The translations under genes were made by a program, and so were the position numbers. A model generated the notes under the pieces. That model saw only the letters and a program-made list of their open reading frames with translations. It did no database searches and was not told the DNA's origin. DNA of 64,000 bases from CAZDGB01 sp964504645 (GTDB lineage: Bacteria > Planctomycetota > Planctomycetia > Planctomycetales > Planctomycetaceae), in contig CAZDGB010000001.1 in NCBI GenBank assembly GCA_964504645.1, positions 7,929 to 71,928 of the forward strand, given 5' to 3'. How positions within the stretch are numbered: the stretch's first letter is position 1; the number at the start of each line of letters is the position of its first letter. Below are positions 9,155 through 16,546 of this stretch, in pieces.

Positions 9155-9279
9155 GGCGCATTATCCCCCGCCAGATGAAAAGCGGGGAATAATATGTCGG
9201 CCGCGGCAATTCGGTCAAGATGGAGCGAGATTCACTGACGCTTTGCGAGGGTTATTGACCCACGAAGCGTAAGCGCGGA

Positions 9280-10857
9280 TCAAGACTCTGCGGTGCCTAG
9301 CGCTTCCGGAGTCTCAATATGCACCGCTTTGTAGCCGCCGATCGACTTGAAATAGAGAATCAGCAGCAGATAGCACACGGCCATCGTCAACGGCACGTAG
9401 GCGGTGAGTTTCAGCGCCATCTTTCCGCCGTAGATGCCGGCTTCCTGCACGGGCTTCTTGTCCTCGGGAGCGAACGGTTTGGCCGCGTGCCACCAATCGT
9501 TCAATTGCGTGAAATTGGTGTCGGTGCGGCCTTCCTTCTCCAACAATTCACCGACGCGCTGCAACTCCTTGCCGTTGTCGTCCAGCACGCCAACCTTAGC
9601 TCCGTCGAGTCCGATCGTCTTGAAGCCGAAGAACTCGCTTTCCTTGTTCGCCTTGTAGCGGGAATAGGCGTCGGGCGAGACCTGCTGCAATTGATGCGAG
9701 GCGTTGTAGTCCTGCTTGAAGCCGATCGCGGGGCCGCCCAGCAGCCCGGCGGACAGCATCCCCGCCGCGCCCAGCATGCCGATCGACACGGCTCCCCCCT
9801 TGGGATATCGCTCTGAGGCGACGGCCAACATGGTTGGCCACAGGAACGTCTTGCCGAGGGCATAGACGGTAGCCGCCACGACGCACATCTCCACGGTCGT
9901 CGCGGCGCCGAGCATCGTCAACCCAATCGCGCCGAGGACGCCGCTGGCGAACAGCAGCCCGAGCGGAGAAATCCGATGCACGATCGGTCCGGCGACGAAG
10001 CGGAGCAGAAACATCAAGAGCGACGTGTAGACGAACAGCGCCAAGCCGGCACCGGGGCTGCCCATGATGGCGCCGGTGATCTTGGCGATCCAGGAATCGG
10101 TTCCCAGTTCGACGTAGCCGACCATCGCATGAATGATGAGCAGCACGATCATCAGCGGCGCGAAGAGCGTGCCAACCATTTCGGCGAACGACACGCCGGC
10201 CGATTCCGCTTCTGATTTCGGGAAACGCTGGCCCAACAGCATCGCGCCGTAGATCACTACGGGGATGAGGAACAGCGACATTTGAATTTTCCAATCGACT
10301 GGCGCGACCAAGACGGTTCCCCCTTCGTCGGTCTTGCCGGCCATGAAGAACGACGCCAGGCCGCCCAACACCAGCCCGGCCGGCCAGCCCGCGTGCAGAA
10401 TGTTGAGGTAATGCGTCTTGTTTTTCGGGAACAGCGTAGCTGTCAGCGGATTGACGACCGCTTCGCAGAGGCCGTTGCCGACCGCGAAAATGAACATACC
10501 CCAGAAGAGGCAACTGAACGCGGCGTCTTTGCCGCCGAACTCGAATGCCATCGGTGCGGCGAGCGTGAGAATCCCCGAAGCGAAGTGCAGCAGAAACGCC
10601 GTCACCATCAGCTTGCCGTAGCCGAACTTGTCGGCGATGAGTGAACTGAGGAGGATCACGATGCCGCCGCCCGTCAGGCCGCCGCCGGTGATGGTGCCGA
10701 GTTCCGTCATCGTGAAGCCGAACTGGTTGGCCCATTGAACTAGGATGCCGCCGCGGACGGAAAACCCGACCCCCGCCGCGAGAATGGCCATGAACCCGGC
10801 CCAGAGCAGGCGGTAAGCGTTCGTCGCGACAGCACCGGCTTCAGATGGCGCACTCAT
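9280..10857 (-). CDS. MFS transporter with large late loop
   Basis: 525 residues from the ATG at 10857 (MSAPSEAGAVATNAYRLLWAG); the in-frame ATG at 10959 would add an unconvincing 34-residue leader. About twelve TM segments are visible, with GGLTGGGIVILLSSLIADKFGYG in the MFS loop 2-3 position and the acidic residue in NGLCEAVVNPLTATLFP, as in the sugar:proton symporter branch. An insertion of about 90 hydrophilic residues (from FKQDYNASHQ to KKPVQEAGIYG) lies before the last two helices and is probably extracytoplasmic. Substrate likely a sugar or sugar acid, by family only. Confidence 0.8.
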   Translation of the reverse strand: MSAPSEAGAVATNAYRLLWAGFMAILAAGVGFSVRGGILVQWANQFGFTMTELGTITGGGLTGGGIVILLSSLIADKFGYGKLMVTAFLLHFASGILTLAAPMAFEFGGKDAAFSCLFWGMFIFAVGNGLCEAVVNPLTATLFPKNKTHYLNILHAGWPAGLVLGGLASFFMAGKTDEGGTVLVAPVDWKIQMSLFLIPVVIYGAMLLGQRFPKSEAESAGVSFAEMVGTLFAPLMIVLLIIHAMVGYVELGTDSWIAKITGAIMGSPGAGLALFVYTSLLMFLLRFVAGPIVHRISPLGLLFASGVLGAIGLTMLGAATTVEMCVVAATVYALGKTFLWPTMLAVASERYPKGGAVSIGMLGAAGMLSAGLLGGPAIGFKQDYNASHQLQQVSPDAYSRYKANKESEFFGFKTIGLDGAKVGVLDDNGKELQRVGELLEKEGRTDTNFTQLNDWWHAAKPFAPEDKKPVQEAGIYGGKMALKLTAYVPLTMAVCYLLLILYFKSIGGYKAVHIETPEALGTAES

Positions 10858-11019
10858 GGCGTGGGTCCTGTTCGAGGGGGCGGATTTTTGGGAGAATCGC
10901 TGGCAGGCAGTCACCGCATGGAAACGGGGATTGTATTGCCCCCGGCAACCCTTTTCCACGATTGAGAACCGCGGTGCGCGGACTTTCCACCGATTTCCGC
11001 GGCCGGATCGCGTCGTAAC

Positions 11020-11040
11020 GACAAGCTGCCAGCTTGTCGC
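11020..11040. repeat. Hairpin in intergenic region
   Basis: A palindromic stretch built from GACAAGCTG and CAGCTTGTC with a very short loop lies in the 229-bp space downstream of xerC. It has no T run, so a dispersed hairpin repeat is more likely than an intrinsic terminator. Confidence 0.4.
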
Positions 11041-11086
11041 TCCTGCGTGTTGGAACCCACATCCGGGAGAAAGGGGAAGCCGCCGC

Positions 11087-12016
11087 CTACTTCCCGGCCG
11101 CCACGCGTTTCTGGTTCTGCACGGCGTGCGGGTGGGCTTTTTCGTAGGTGTCCTTGAGACGCCGCGTGCTGACGTGGGTGTAGATCTGCGTCGTCGTCAG
11201 GCTCTTGTGGCCGAGCATTTCCTGCACGCTGCGTAAATCGGCCCCGCCGTCCAGCAAATGCGTGGCGAACGTGTGCCGCAGCGTGTGCGGCGTCGTCTGC
11301 TTGTCGAGGCCCGTCAGCTTGAGATATTTCTCCAGCATGCGGCCGATGCTCCGGGTTGTCAGCCGTTCGCCGAAGCGATTCAGGAACAAAGCGTCCTTGT
11401 CGTCTTCGGGAGCGTCGAGGCTCGGTTCGCGGACTTCGAGCCAGCGGTCAAGCGCCTTCGACGCATGCCGCCCGACGGGGGCAATGCGTTCCTTCCGCCC
11501 CTTGCCGAGCACCCGCAGGATGTTGGCGTCGCGGTCCCAACTGGCGAGATCGAGGCCGACCAGTTCCGCGACGCGCAGCCCGGCGGAGTACATCGTCTCC
11601 AGAATGGCCCGGTCGCGCAGGCCTTCGGGTTCATTCGCCGGCGGCGCTTCGAGCAGCGTGATGATCTGCTCGGTCGTCAAGAAGTGGGGCAGCTTGCGGC
11701 CGGTGCGCGGCGTCCGCAACGCCTTTGCCGGGTTCGTGGTGACGAGTTGTTCCCGCTGGCAATAGCGGAAGAAACTCCGCAGGCAGGCGAGCCGGCGGGC
11801 CATCGTCGTCTTGGCGTAATCGCATTCATGCAGATACGCCACGTAGCCGCGGAGCATCGCCGTATCGACTTCGCCGGGCGCGGGAAACCGGCCCACGCGG
11901 TCGGCGAGGTAGTCGAGCAGGCTGTTGAAGTCTTCGGAGTACGACTTGAGCGTCAACTCCGAGGCGTTTCGCTCGATCTTGAGATACCGCAGGAAGCCGT
12001 CGATTGCGGTGTGCAT
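11087..12016 (-). CDS. xerC: Tyrosine recombinase XerC/XerD type
   Basis: 309 residues from the ATG at 12016; the frame continues upstream through proline-rich, repeat-derived sequence that is not part of the protein. The SAM-like N-terminal domain (residues 1-90) is followed by the catalytic domain with R148 (SAGLRVAEL), K172 (GKGRKER), H244 and R247 (HTLRHTF), H270 (LGHKS) and Y279 (QIYTH). This full set marks an active Xer recombinase of the kind that resolves chromosome dimers at dif together with a partner. No second xer gene or dif site is seen here. xerC versus xerD cannot be separated without alignment. Confidence 0.88.
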   Translation of the reverse strand: MHTAIDGFLRYLKIERNASELTLKSYSEDFNSLLDYLADRVGRFPAPGEVDTAMLRGYVAYLHECDYAKTTMARRLACLRSFFRYCQREQLVTTNPAKALRTPRTGRKLPHFLTTEQIITLLEAPPANEPEGLRDRAILETMYSAGLRVAELVGLDLASWDRDANILRVLGKGRKERIAPVGRHASKALDRWLEVREPSLDAPEDDKDALFLNRFGERLTTRSIGRMLEKYLKLTGLDKQTTPHTLRHTFATHLLDGGADLRSVQEMLGHKSLTTTQIYTHVSTRRLKDTYEKAHPHAVQNQKRVAAGK

Positions 12017-12088
12017 GGTGGGGAGGAAGTTTGTGGGTTGGGGGTTGTGGGTCGGAGGATGTCGCTCGGCCTCGGTTAGCAAACGTTT

Positions 12089-12136
12089 GAGCCCGAAGCG
12101 CTAGCGAGGATGGGGTCTCGCTGGCGCTTCGGGCTC
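12089..12136. repeat. Dispersed hairpin element, 20-bp arms
   Basis: The arms 12089-12108 (GAGCCCGAAGCGCTAGCGAG) and 12117-12136 are reverse complements with a single mismatch and an 8-nt loop. The word AGCCCGAAGCGCYAGCGAG is, to my knowledge, a common intergenic repeat in planctomycetes. It lies upstream of xerC. Confidence 0.65.
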
Positions 12137-12173
12137 CCTTGATACCAGCCTCCAACCAACCACCCTCAACCCA

Positions 12174-12425
12174 CTAATTCTCCAGCTTCTCCCGGAAGCG
12201 ATGCTTCCCGGTGTGCGGCTCGGGAACGGCGGACGACTGCGAAGCGGGCTGGCCTTGCACGCGCTGGCTCAGGACGGCGGCGTCGTACCAACTGAAGCTC
12301 AGCTCCGGGTCCGAAGCGTAGCGGCCGAGCGTCTGCAGCAGCGTCTCGACGCTATTGTCGTCGTAGAGGAAGACGTAGCGTTCCCCGTTCTTCATCAGCG
12401 CCAGCACGTTCACGCCGCGAGCCAT
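12174..12425 (-). CDS. Small conserved planctomycete-type protein
   Basis: 83 residues from the ATG at 12425, which has a GGAAGG site upstream; the longer frame to 12548 covers repeat-derived sequence. The N-terminus (MARGVNVLALMKNGERYVFLYDD) looks like a short beta-hairpin domain, followed by a helix (SVETLLQTLGRYASDPEL) and an Arg/Lys/His-rich tail. It has no membrane segment. Function unknown. It lies between a lipoprotein gene and xerC on the same strand. Confidence 0.65.
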   Translation of the reverse strand: MARGVNVLALMKNGERYVFLYDDNSVETLLQTLGRYASDPELSFSWYDAAVLSQRVQGQPASQSSAVPEPHTGKHRFREKLEN

Positions 12426-12519
12426 GGTTCTTCGCCTTCCGTTGGAGTGAACGATAGCGCTGTTCGAAACTCTAACTTCCAAAGATTTGGCGTTTGGAAT
12501 TTGGAGCTTGCTTCCTGGC

Positions 12520-13578
12520 TTATCGGTATTTTCGCATCTTGAACACAACCCGTTTCCGGGCTTCGCCGCCGTGCAGTTGCAGCATTTCGACGATCATCAC
12601 GTGGGCCGTAAAACGAATAAAGTCCTCGCTGCGAATGAGGTGGGCTTCCCAGCCGCCGGCCCGCAAATCGCCGCTCAACTCGACGAAATCGCGCAACCGG
12701 GCCGTCAGCTTCGCATCCGCACCGTCGAACATTCGCGTGTACGACATGAGGGGTTGTGTCGGATCGAACGGCATCGCGTTCATCGGCAGCCCGGCGACCG
12801 GCCCGAGAGTCTTCGTGAACCCCGGAATCTCCTCGGCATTCTCGCTGACGTGCGGCGGCCGCGACGGAAAGACTTTCGGACCGCCGAACTCCGGCGGCAC
12901 TTCCTCGAGTTCGCCCGACTGCGGCGCGACGAGACGCCGCGGCGCCCCCTCTTCGCCGTAGAGCAGAAACTCCGGCAGGCTCACGGGCCGCGCATCGCCC
13001 GGCAACTCGTCGTCCGGCGATTGACCCCGCGAGACGGTGATCGGGGTCTCGGGCGGGCACGATTCGTACATTCCCGGCGGGCACGGGTGCCCTTTGGGCT
13101 TTTTCTTGAACAGGCTGAAGCGCGGCGGCGGCTTGACGAGTTCCCGGGCCGCTTCATCCCCCGGAATGCCGGGATAGAACTGCCACGGCCGCGGCGAATA
13201 CCACGAGACCTGCAACCCGATGCGCGGCGGATAGTACGGCTCGTAATCGGTGACGGCCCCCACCGCGACGGCGTCCGCATTCAACAATTGGCACAATTTC
13301 AGCACGTCGCCCGGGTTGTTCATCTGCAGTTGGTGGTCGAACATCGTCTGCTCCACCACGCCCAGCGGGATCACCTGAAATCCCGGCGTCTTCTGGAGTT
13401 CGGTGTAGTACGCCAACGCGAACCGGCGTCCGTCGACCGCGCGCTCCTGGCTCAGATTGAAGAAGGGGACAACGGCGACGGTCGTCAGCCCGACGACGGG
13501 GTTCGTCACCCCGACCTCGAACATCACGCACCCGCACAACAGCGGCAGCCAAGCCGCGCCCCAGAAAACCCGTCGCAC
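12520..13578 (-). CDS. Lipoprotein, CsgG/TolB-N-like
   Basis: 352 residues from a GTG at 13578 with a G-rich site just upstream. The signal peptide ends in a lipobox (LPLLCGC) with Cys at about residue 17. Residues 25-120 (VGLTTVAVVPFFNLSQE, then ALAYYTELQKTPGFQVIP and LNADAVAVGAVTDYEPYYPPRIGL) match the layout of CsgG/LpoB-like or TolB-N domains that sit on envelope complexes. The rest is proline-rich and not recognisable. The 94-bp gap to the next gene and shared orientation suggest an operon with the small protein. Confidence 0.65.
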   Translation of the reverse strand: MRRVFWGAAWLPLLCGCVMFEVGVTNPVVGLTTVAVVPFFNLSQERAVDGRRFALAYYTELQKTPGFQVIPLGVVEQTMFDHQLQMNNPGDVLKLCQLLNADAVAVGAVTDYEPYYPPRIGLQVSWYSPRPWQFYPGIPGDEAARELVKPPPRFSLFKKKPKGHPCPPGMYESCPPETPITVSRGQSPDDELPGDARPVSLPEFLLYGEEGAPRRLVAPQSGELEEVPPEFGGPKVFPSRPPHVSENAEEIPGFTKTLGPVAGLPMNAMPFDPTQPLMSYTRMFDGADAKLTARLRDFVELSGDLRAGGWEAHLIRSEDFIRFTAHVMIVEMLQLHGGEARKRVVFKMRKYR

Positions 13579-13715
13579 AATTCCCCCCCTGGCGAACAGA
13601 TTCCGCTGTCTTCACTATCGGAATTTTCGGCAGAGGAACTTCAATCGATGAACTTTGCGCAACCGGAAAGGTTGGGGAAAGGCATCTCTCGCAAAGAGGA
13701 GGGAAAAAGCTTTTC

Positions 13716-13800
13716 GCACAGAGGCACAGAGGCCACAGAGAGAAACAAACTCTTTGAAATTCGCTTCTTGATTTTCTCTGTGCCCTCTGTGTCTCTGTGC
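13716..13800. repeat. CACAGAG-type inverted repeat
   Basis: Positions 13716-13744 (built from GCACAGAGGCACAGAGG) and 13774-13800 (CTCTGTGCCCTCTGTG and TCTCTGTGC) are imperfect reverse complements around an AT-rich spacer. It fills the intergenic space between two minus-strand genes and belongs to the low-complexity hairpin repeats seen throughout the window. Confidence 0.6.
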
Positions 13801-13838
13801 AGAAACCTGCTTTCTGCTTTGTGGCTTTCTGCCGGTAC

Positions 13839-14870
13839 TCAACCCACCAACCGGTGCCATTTGGCCTGGAAGCTCGGTTTGTCGAGGACTTCGCGGTTGA
13901 CGATGCCGTGCGGCGGTTTGTGCTGGAGGACGTCCAGGAATCCCTGGCAGGCGACGCGGCCGATATCGCGGTAGAGCTCGTCGGTCCAGGCGATGCAGTG
14001 CGGAGCGAGCAGCACGTTGTCGAGGTCGGCATACGGCGGCGGCACGGTCAGCGGCTCGTCCACGAAGCAGTCGATGGCGGCCCCGGCGATCGCCTTGCGA
14101 TGCAGCGCCTCGTAGAGCGCCGCGTCGTCGATGATGCCGCCGCGGGCCGTGTTGATGACGTACGCCGTCCGCTTCATCAGCGCGATTTCCTTCGCGCCGA
14201 TCAGGTTCCGCGTCTGGTCCGTCAGCGGGCAATGCAGCGACACGAAGTCCGCTTCCTCCAGCAGCTCCGGCAGCGAGACCGCCCGGCAGCCCGCCTGCGC
14301 CGCGGCGTCCGGCGTGAGGAATGGATCGAACACGAGCGGCGTCTGCATGCCGAACGCGGCCAACAGCCGGACGACTTCGCGGCCGATGCCCCCGAAGCCG
14401 ACGACGCCGAGCGTCCGCTCGCGGAGTTCGCTCCCCATATAATGGCTGCGCACGTCCCACCGTGCCTCGCGCACCAGCCGGTCCTTGATGAGGAAATGGT
14501 GCGAGATGGCGATCATCCAGCCGACGGTCGCCTCCGCGACGGGACGATCCACGGCTCCGGCGGCGATCGTCAGCAGCACATCATTTGCCGTGCACGCCGC
14601 GACGTCGACGTTGTCGTACCCGACGCCGAACCGCGCCAGCAGCAAGAGGTTTTCCGCATGCGACAGCGTCTGAACCGTCGTCCGCGGCGTGAGCACGAGA
14701 ACGCCGTTCGCGTCGCCGATCTGGTCCGCCCCGATCTGGGGCCGATGCTCGCGGAACTTCGAGAGTTCGATGCCGTGCGCATCCCGCAGCCGATCGAGGC
14801 CGATGTCCTGGAATTTGAGCTGTCCGGTGGAGTCGTAAAAATCGGCGGTGAGAGCGACGCGAAAGGCCAT
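13839..14870 (-). CDS. D-2-hydroxyacid dehydrogenase (SerA-like)
   Basis: 343 residues from the ATG at 14870. The NAD-binding motif is LGVVGFGGIGREV, and the conserved catalytic region reads INTARGGIIDDAAL with a later acidic residue in IDCFVDEPL and His in LLAPHCIAW. These are the features of the 3-phosphoglycerate dehydrogenase / glyoxylate reductase family, which oxidises D-2-hydroxyacids with NAD(P). No ACT domain follows, so a serine-pathway role is not certain. The ATG overlaps the stop of the upstream small gene as TGATG, so the two are probably translationally coupled. Confidence 0.82.
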   Translation of the reverse strand: MAFRVALTADFYDSTGQLKFQDIGLDRLRDAHGIELSKFREHRPQIGADQIGDANGVLVLTPRTTVQTLSHAENLLLLARFGVGYDNVDVAACTANDVLLTIAAGAVDRPVAEATVGWMIAISHHFLIKDRLVREARWDVRSHYMGSELRERTLGVVGFGGIGREVVRLLAAFGMQTPLVFDPFLTPDAAAQAGCRAVSLPELLEEADFVSLHCPLTDQTRNLIGAKEIALMKRTAYVINTARGGIIDDAALYEALHRKAIAGAAIDCFVDEPLTVPPPYADLDNVLLAPHCIAWTDELYRDIGRVACQGFLDVLQHKPPHGIVNREVLDKPSFQAKWHRLVG

Positions 14871-15172
14871 CAGTCGAAAATCCTCAGTTCGGCGCGCAAG
14901 ACTTGTTCGTTGTAATCGTGGTAACTGATCAGAAATTGAACGACCGCGCGGTCCGTTACGCCGGCTCCCCGCGAGATGCGGCGCATCCGTTCGCTGTCGA
15001 TGGTCTCCACGGGATTCTCTCGCTCCGCCGGTGTCATTGAATCGATGATGCCATAAATCGTTCGGTACTCGCAAAACGCCGCTGCGGCGTCGGACGGATC
15101 ACAGCTCCCGTCGATCAGCGACTTTCGCACCGCCGTCATGCCGCGGTCCAGCACTTTTCGATATTCCGACAT
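14870..15172 (-). CDS. Free-standing SRP54/Ffh M-domain-like protein
   Basis: 100 residues from the ATG at 15172 (an ATG at 15190 would add six). The middle reads IIDSMTPAERENPVETI, then SERMRRISRGAGV, then a helix rich in hydrophobics. This closely parallels the C-terminal M domain of Ffh, where IINSMT-x-x-ER-x-x-P and SR-x-x-RIA-x-G-x-G precede the last helix and contact SRP RNA. No GTPase domain is present, and the Met-rich signal-binding loop is absent. It may be a domesticated M-domain fragment that binds RNA, but that is inference. Coupled to the dehydrogenase through TGATG. Confidence 0.65.
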   Translation of the reverse strand: MSEYRKVLDRGMTAVRKSLIDGSCDPSDAAAAFCEYRTIYGIIDSMTPAERENPVETIDSERMRRISRGAGVTDRAVVQFLISYHDYNEQVLRAELRIFD

Positions 15173-15720
15173 TTTCGCGTGCCACAGCATGATTGCGCTT
15201 CGCAACCCGAGCGGGGGCCGTAAGGCCCCTGATTGTGCGGGGAAACAATCCCAACTGCAACCAGGTGATGAGCGTCTCGCAGCGGATGCACGGCTACATG
15301 GGAATCCGCTTGGCTGTCCGGAAATTCGGAAAGCCGGATTGGCCACAAAAAGCACAAAATCACAAACAGAACGCCGGGCAGATGTGGTCCGAATCCTCGG
15401 GGACTGTTTCAGGTTTTCTTTTTTGTGCGTATTTGTGCTACGAACGGTCAGAATCTTTGCGCGGCGCGAAGATTCTTCAAAAGCTGTTCCAGAGAAAGCG
15501 GGAACGCGGGGCTGCGCCACATGGAGGACGCGGAAGCGCGCGGATTGGGACAGCAAGTCGGCTCACCAGTTTTGTCCGCGTTTCTCCGCGGGCTTCCAGC
15601 CAGCGTCTTTCCGCGTTCCGTTTTTCCTCCTGGATCAGAGATTGCCTGATTCCGGTTGCGGGTATCCCGCGCTGGGCCTTTTGTGGCTGAAATTGTTCGG
15701 CTTGGAATTCCCGGACGATC
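15173..15720. other. 548-bp region without a convincing gene
   Basis: Open frames here (for example 15193-15690 plus) have biased composition and no recognisable domain. The stretch contains low-complexity repeat words (CACAAAAAGCACAAAATCAC at about 15345 and TTTTTGTGCG/TTTGTGC at about 15420), a GGGGGCC/GGCCCCT hairpin near 15212, and a word (ACATGGGAATCCGC) found at about 15297 and again at 15723, at the end of the NUDIX gene. It looks like accumulated intergenic repeats. Confidence 0.5.
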
Positions 15721-16174
15721 TCACATGGGAATCCGCATGTACGGTTTCGCAAGACCCTCGTTAAGGATCACCGACCGCACTTCCTGGAACGCCGCCCGGT
15801 CGCTGGGCCACATCAGGCGCGCTTCAACCTCGTCGAGATTCACCCATTCCAGGGACGTGTGTTCGGGATTCACCACGGCGTCGTCCTCGGCGCCGACAAT
15901 CGCGCAAAACATCGGTGCCGTGTTCAGCGTGTCGTTTTCGGGCCGGTAGAAACTGGTGAGCGTGTCGAGCTGATAAAACTCTCGCGGCGCCAGTCCGGTT
16001 TCCTCCCGCATCTCGCGGAGTGCGCCGCGCCAGGCGACTTCGTTCGGCTCCAGCCCACCGGAAATGAGCTGCCACGTTCCGCCCATGTACTTCTCTGCGC
16101 TGTCCCAGCAACAATTGGTCGCCCGACGCTCGCCGTCGGATGATCAGAACGACCACGAAATAGACGTGCGTCAT
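15721..16174 (-). pseudogene. NUDIX hydrolase, frameshifted near 16097
   Basis: The N-terminus (MTHVYFVVVLIIRRRASGDQ) and the first LLLGQR lie in one frame from the ATG at 16174; the rest (GGTWQLISGGLEPNE, then the NUDIX box REMREETGL and a long C-terminus) lies in another frame. Removing one base near 16097 would join them as LLLGQR-EKYMGG, the expected family sequence. Either this is a one-base sequencing error or the gene is broken. An intact protein would be about 150 residues and hydrolyse nucleoside diphosphate derivatives. The second frame could also start alone at the ATG at 16086, but it would lose the first strand of the fold. Confidence 0.75.
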
Positions 16175-16546
16175 ACGGTCTCTTCCAAGTCGCGGCGAGC
16201 AAAGCCCGGAACCGCAGATGTCGCAGATTCACACAGATTCTGAAGCAGCCGAAAGCGGTTGGCCGCAAAGAGGCGCAAGAGGCTCAAAAAATGATTGGGG
16301 GCCCGATTTGAAATCTTGAATTGGGTGGCACGCCCTGAGTCTTCGCAGGGCGTGGGTTTTCGCCCATTCGCCACGCCCTGCGAAGCCTCAGGGCGTGCCA
16401 CCCGAAATGAGGACACATCCCCAAAAATGCCAGACATCGCCATTCCATTTTGCGACTTTTGCGCCTCTTCGTGGCCAATCGTCCGTCTTGAATCTGCGAA
16501 ATCTGCGGTTACTGTCTTCTCCGCTCGCTCCTTCGAAACAGACGCC
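16175..16546. repeat. Gene-free region with 33-bp-arm hairpin
   Basis: Positions 16323-16355 and 16371-16403 are reverse complements with one mismatch and a 15-nt loop. The arm begins GGGTGGCACGCCCTGAG and contains CGCAGGGCGTGG. Around it are degenerate copies of the 'aaccgcagat...' intergenic text (about 16212 and 16495). No coding sequence is seen. The hairpin is long enough to be a non-autonomous mobile palindrome. Confidence 0.7.

Noticed and set aside
12487..13974. 495-residue plus-strand frame
   Set aside because: Antisense to two supported minus-strand genes and a repeat.
15193..15690. 165-residue frame in the gene-free stretch
   Set aside because: No domain, no ribosome site, and it reads through repeat text.
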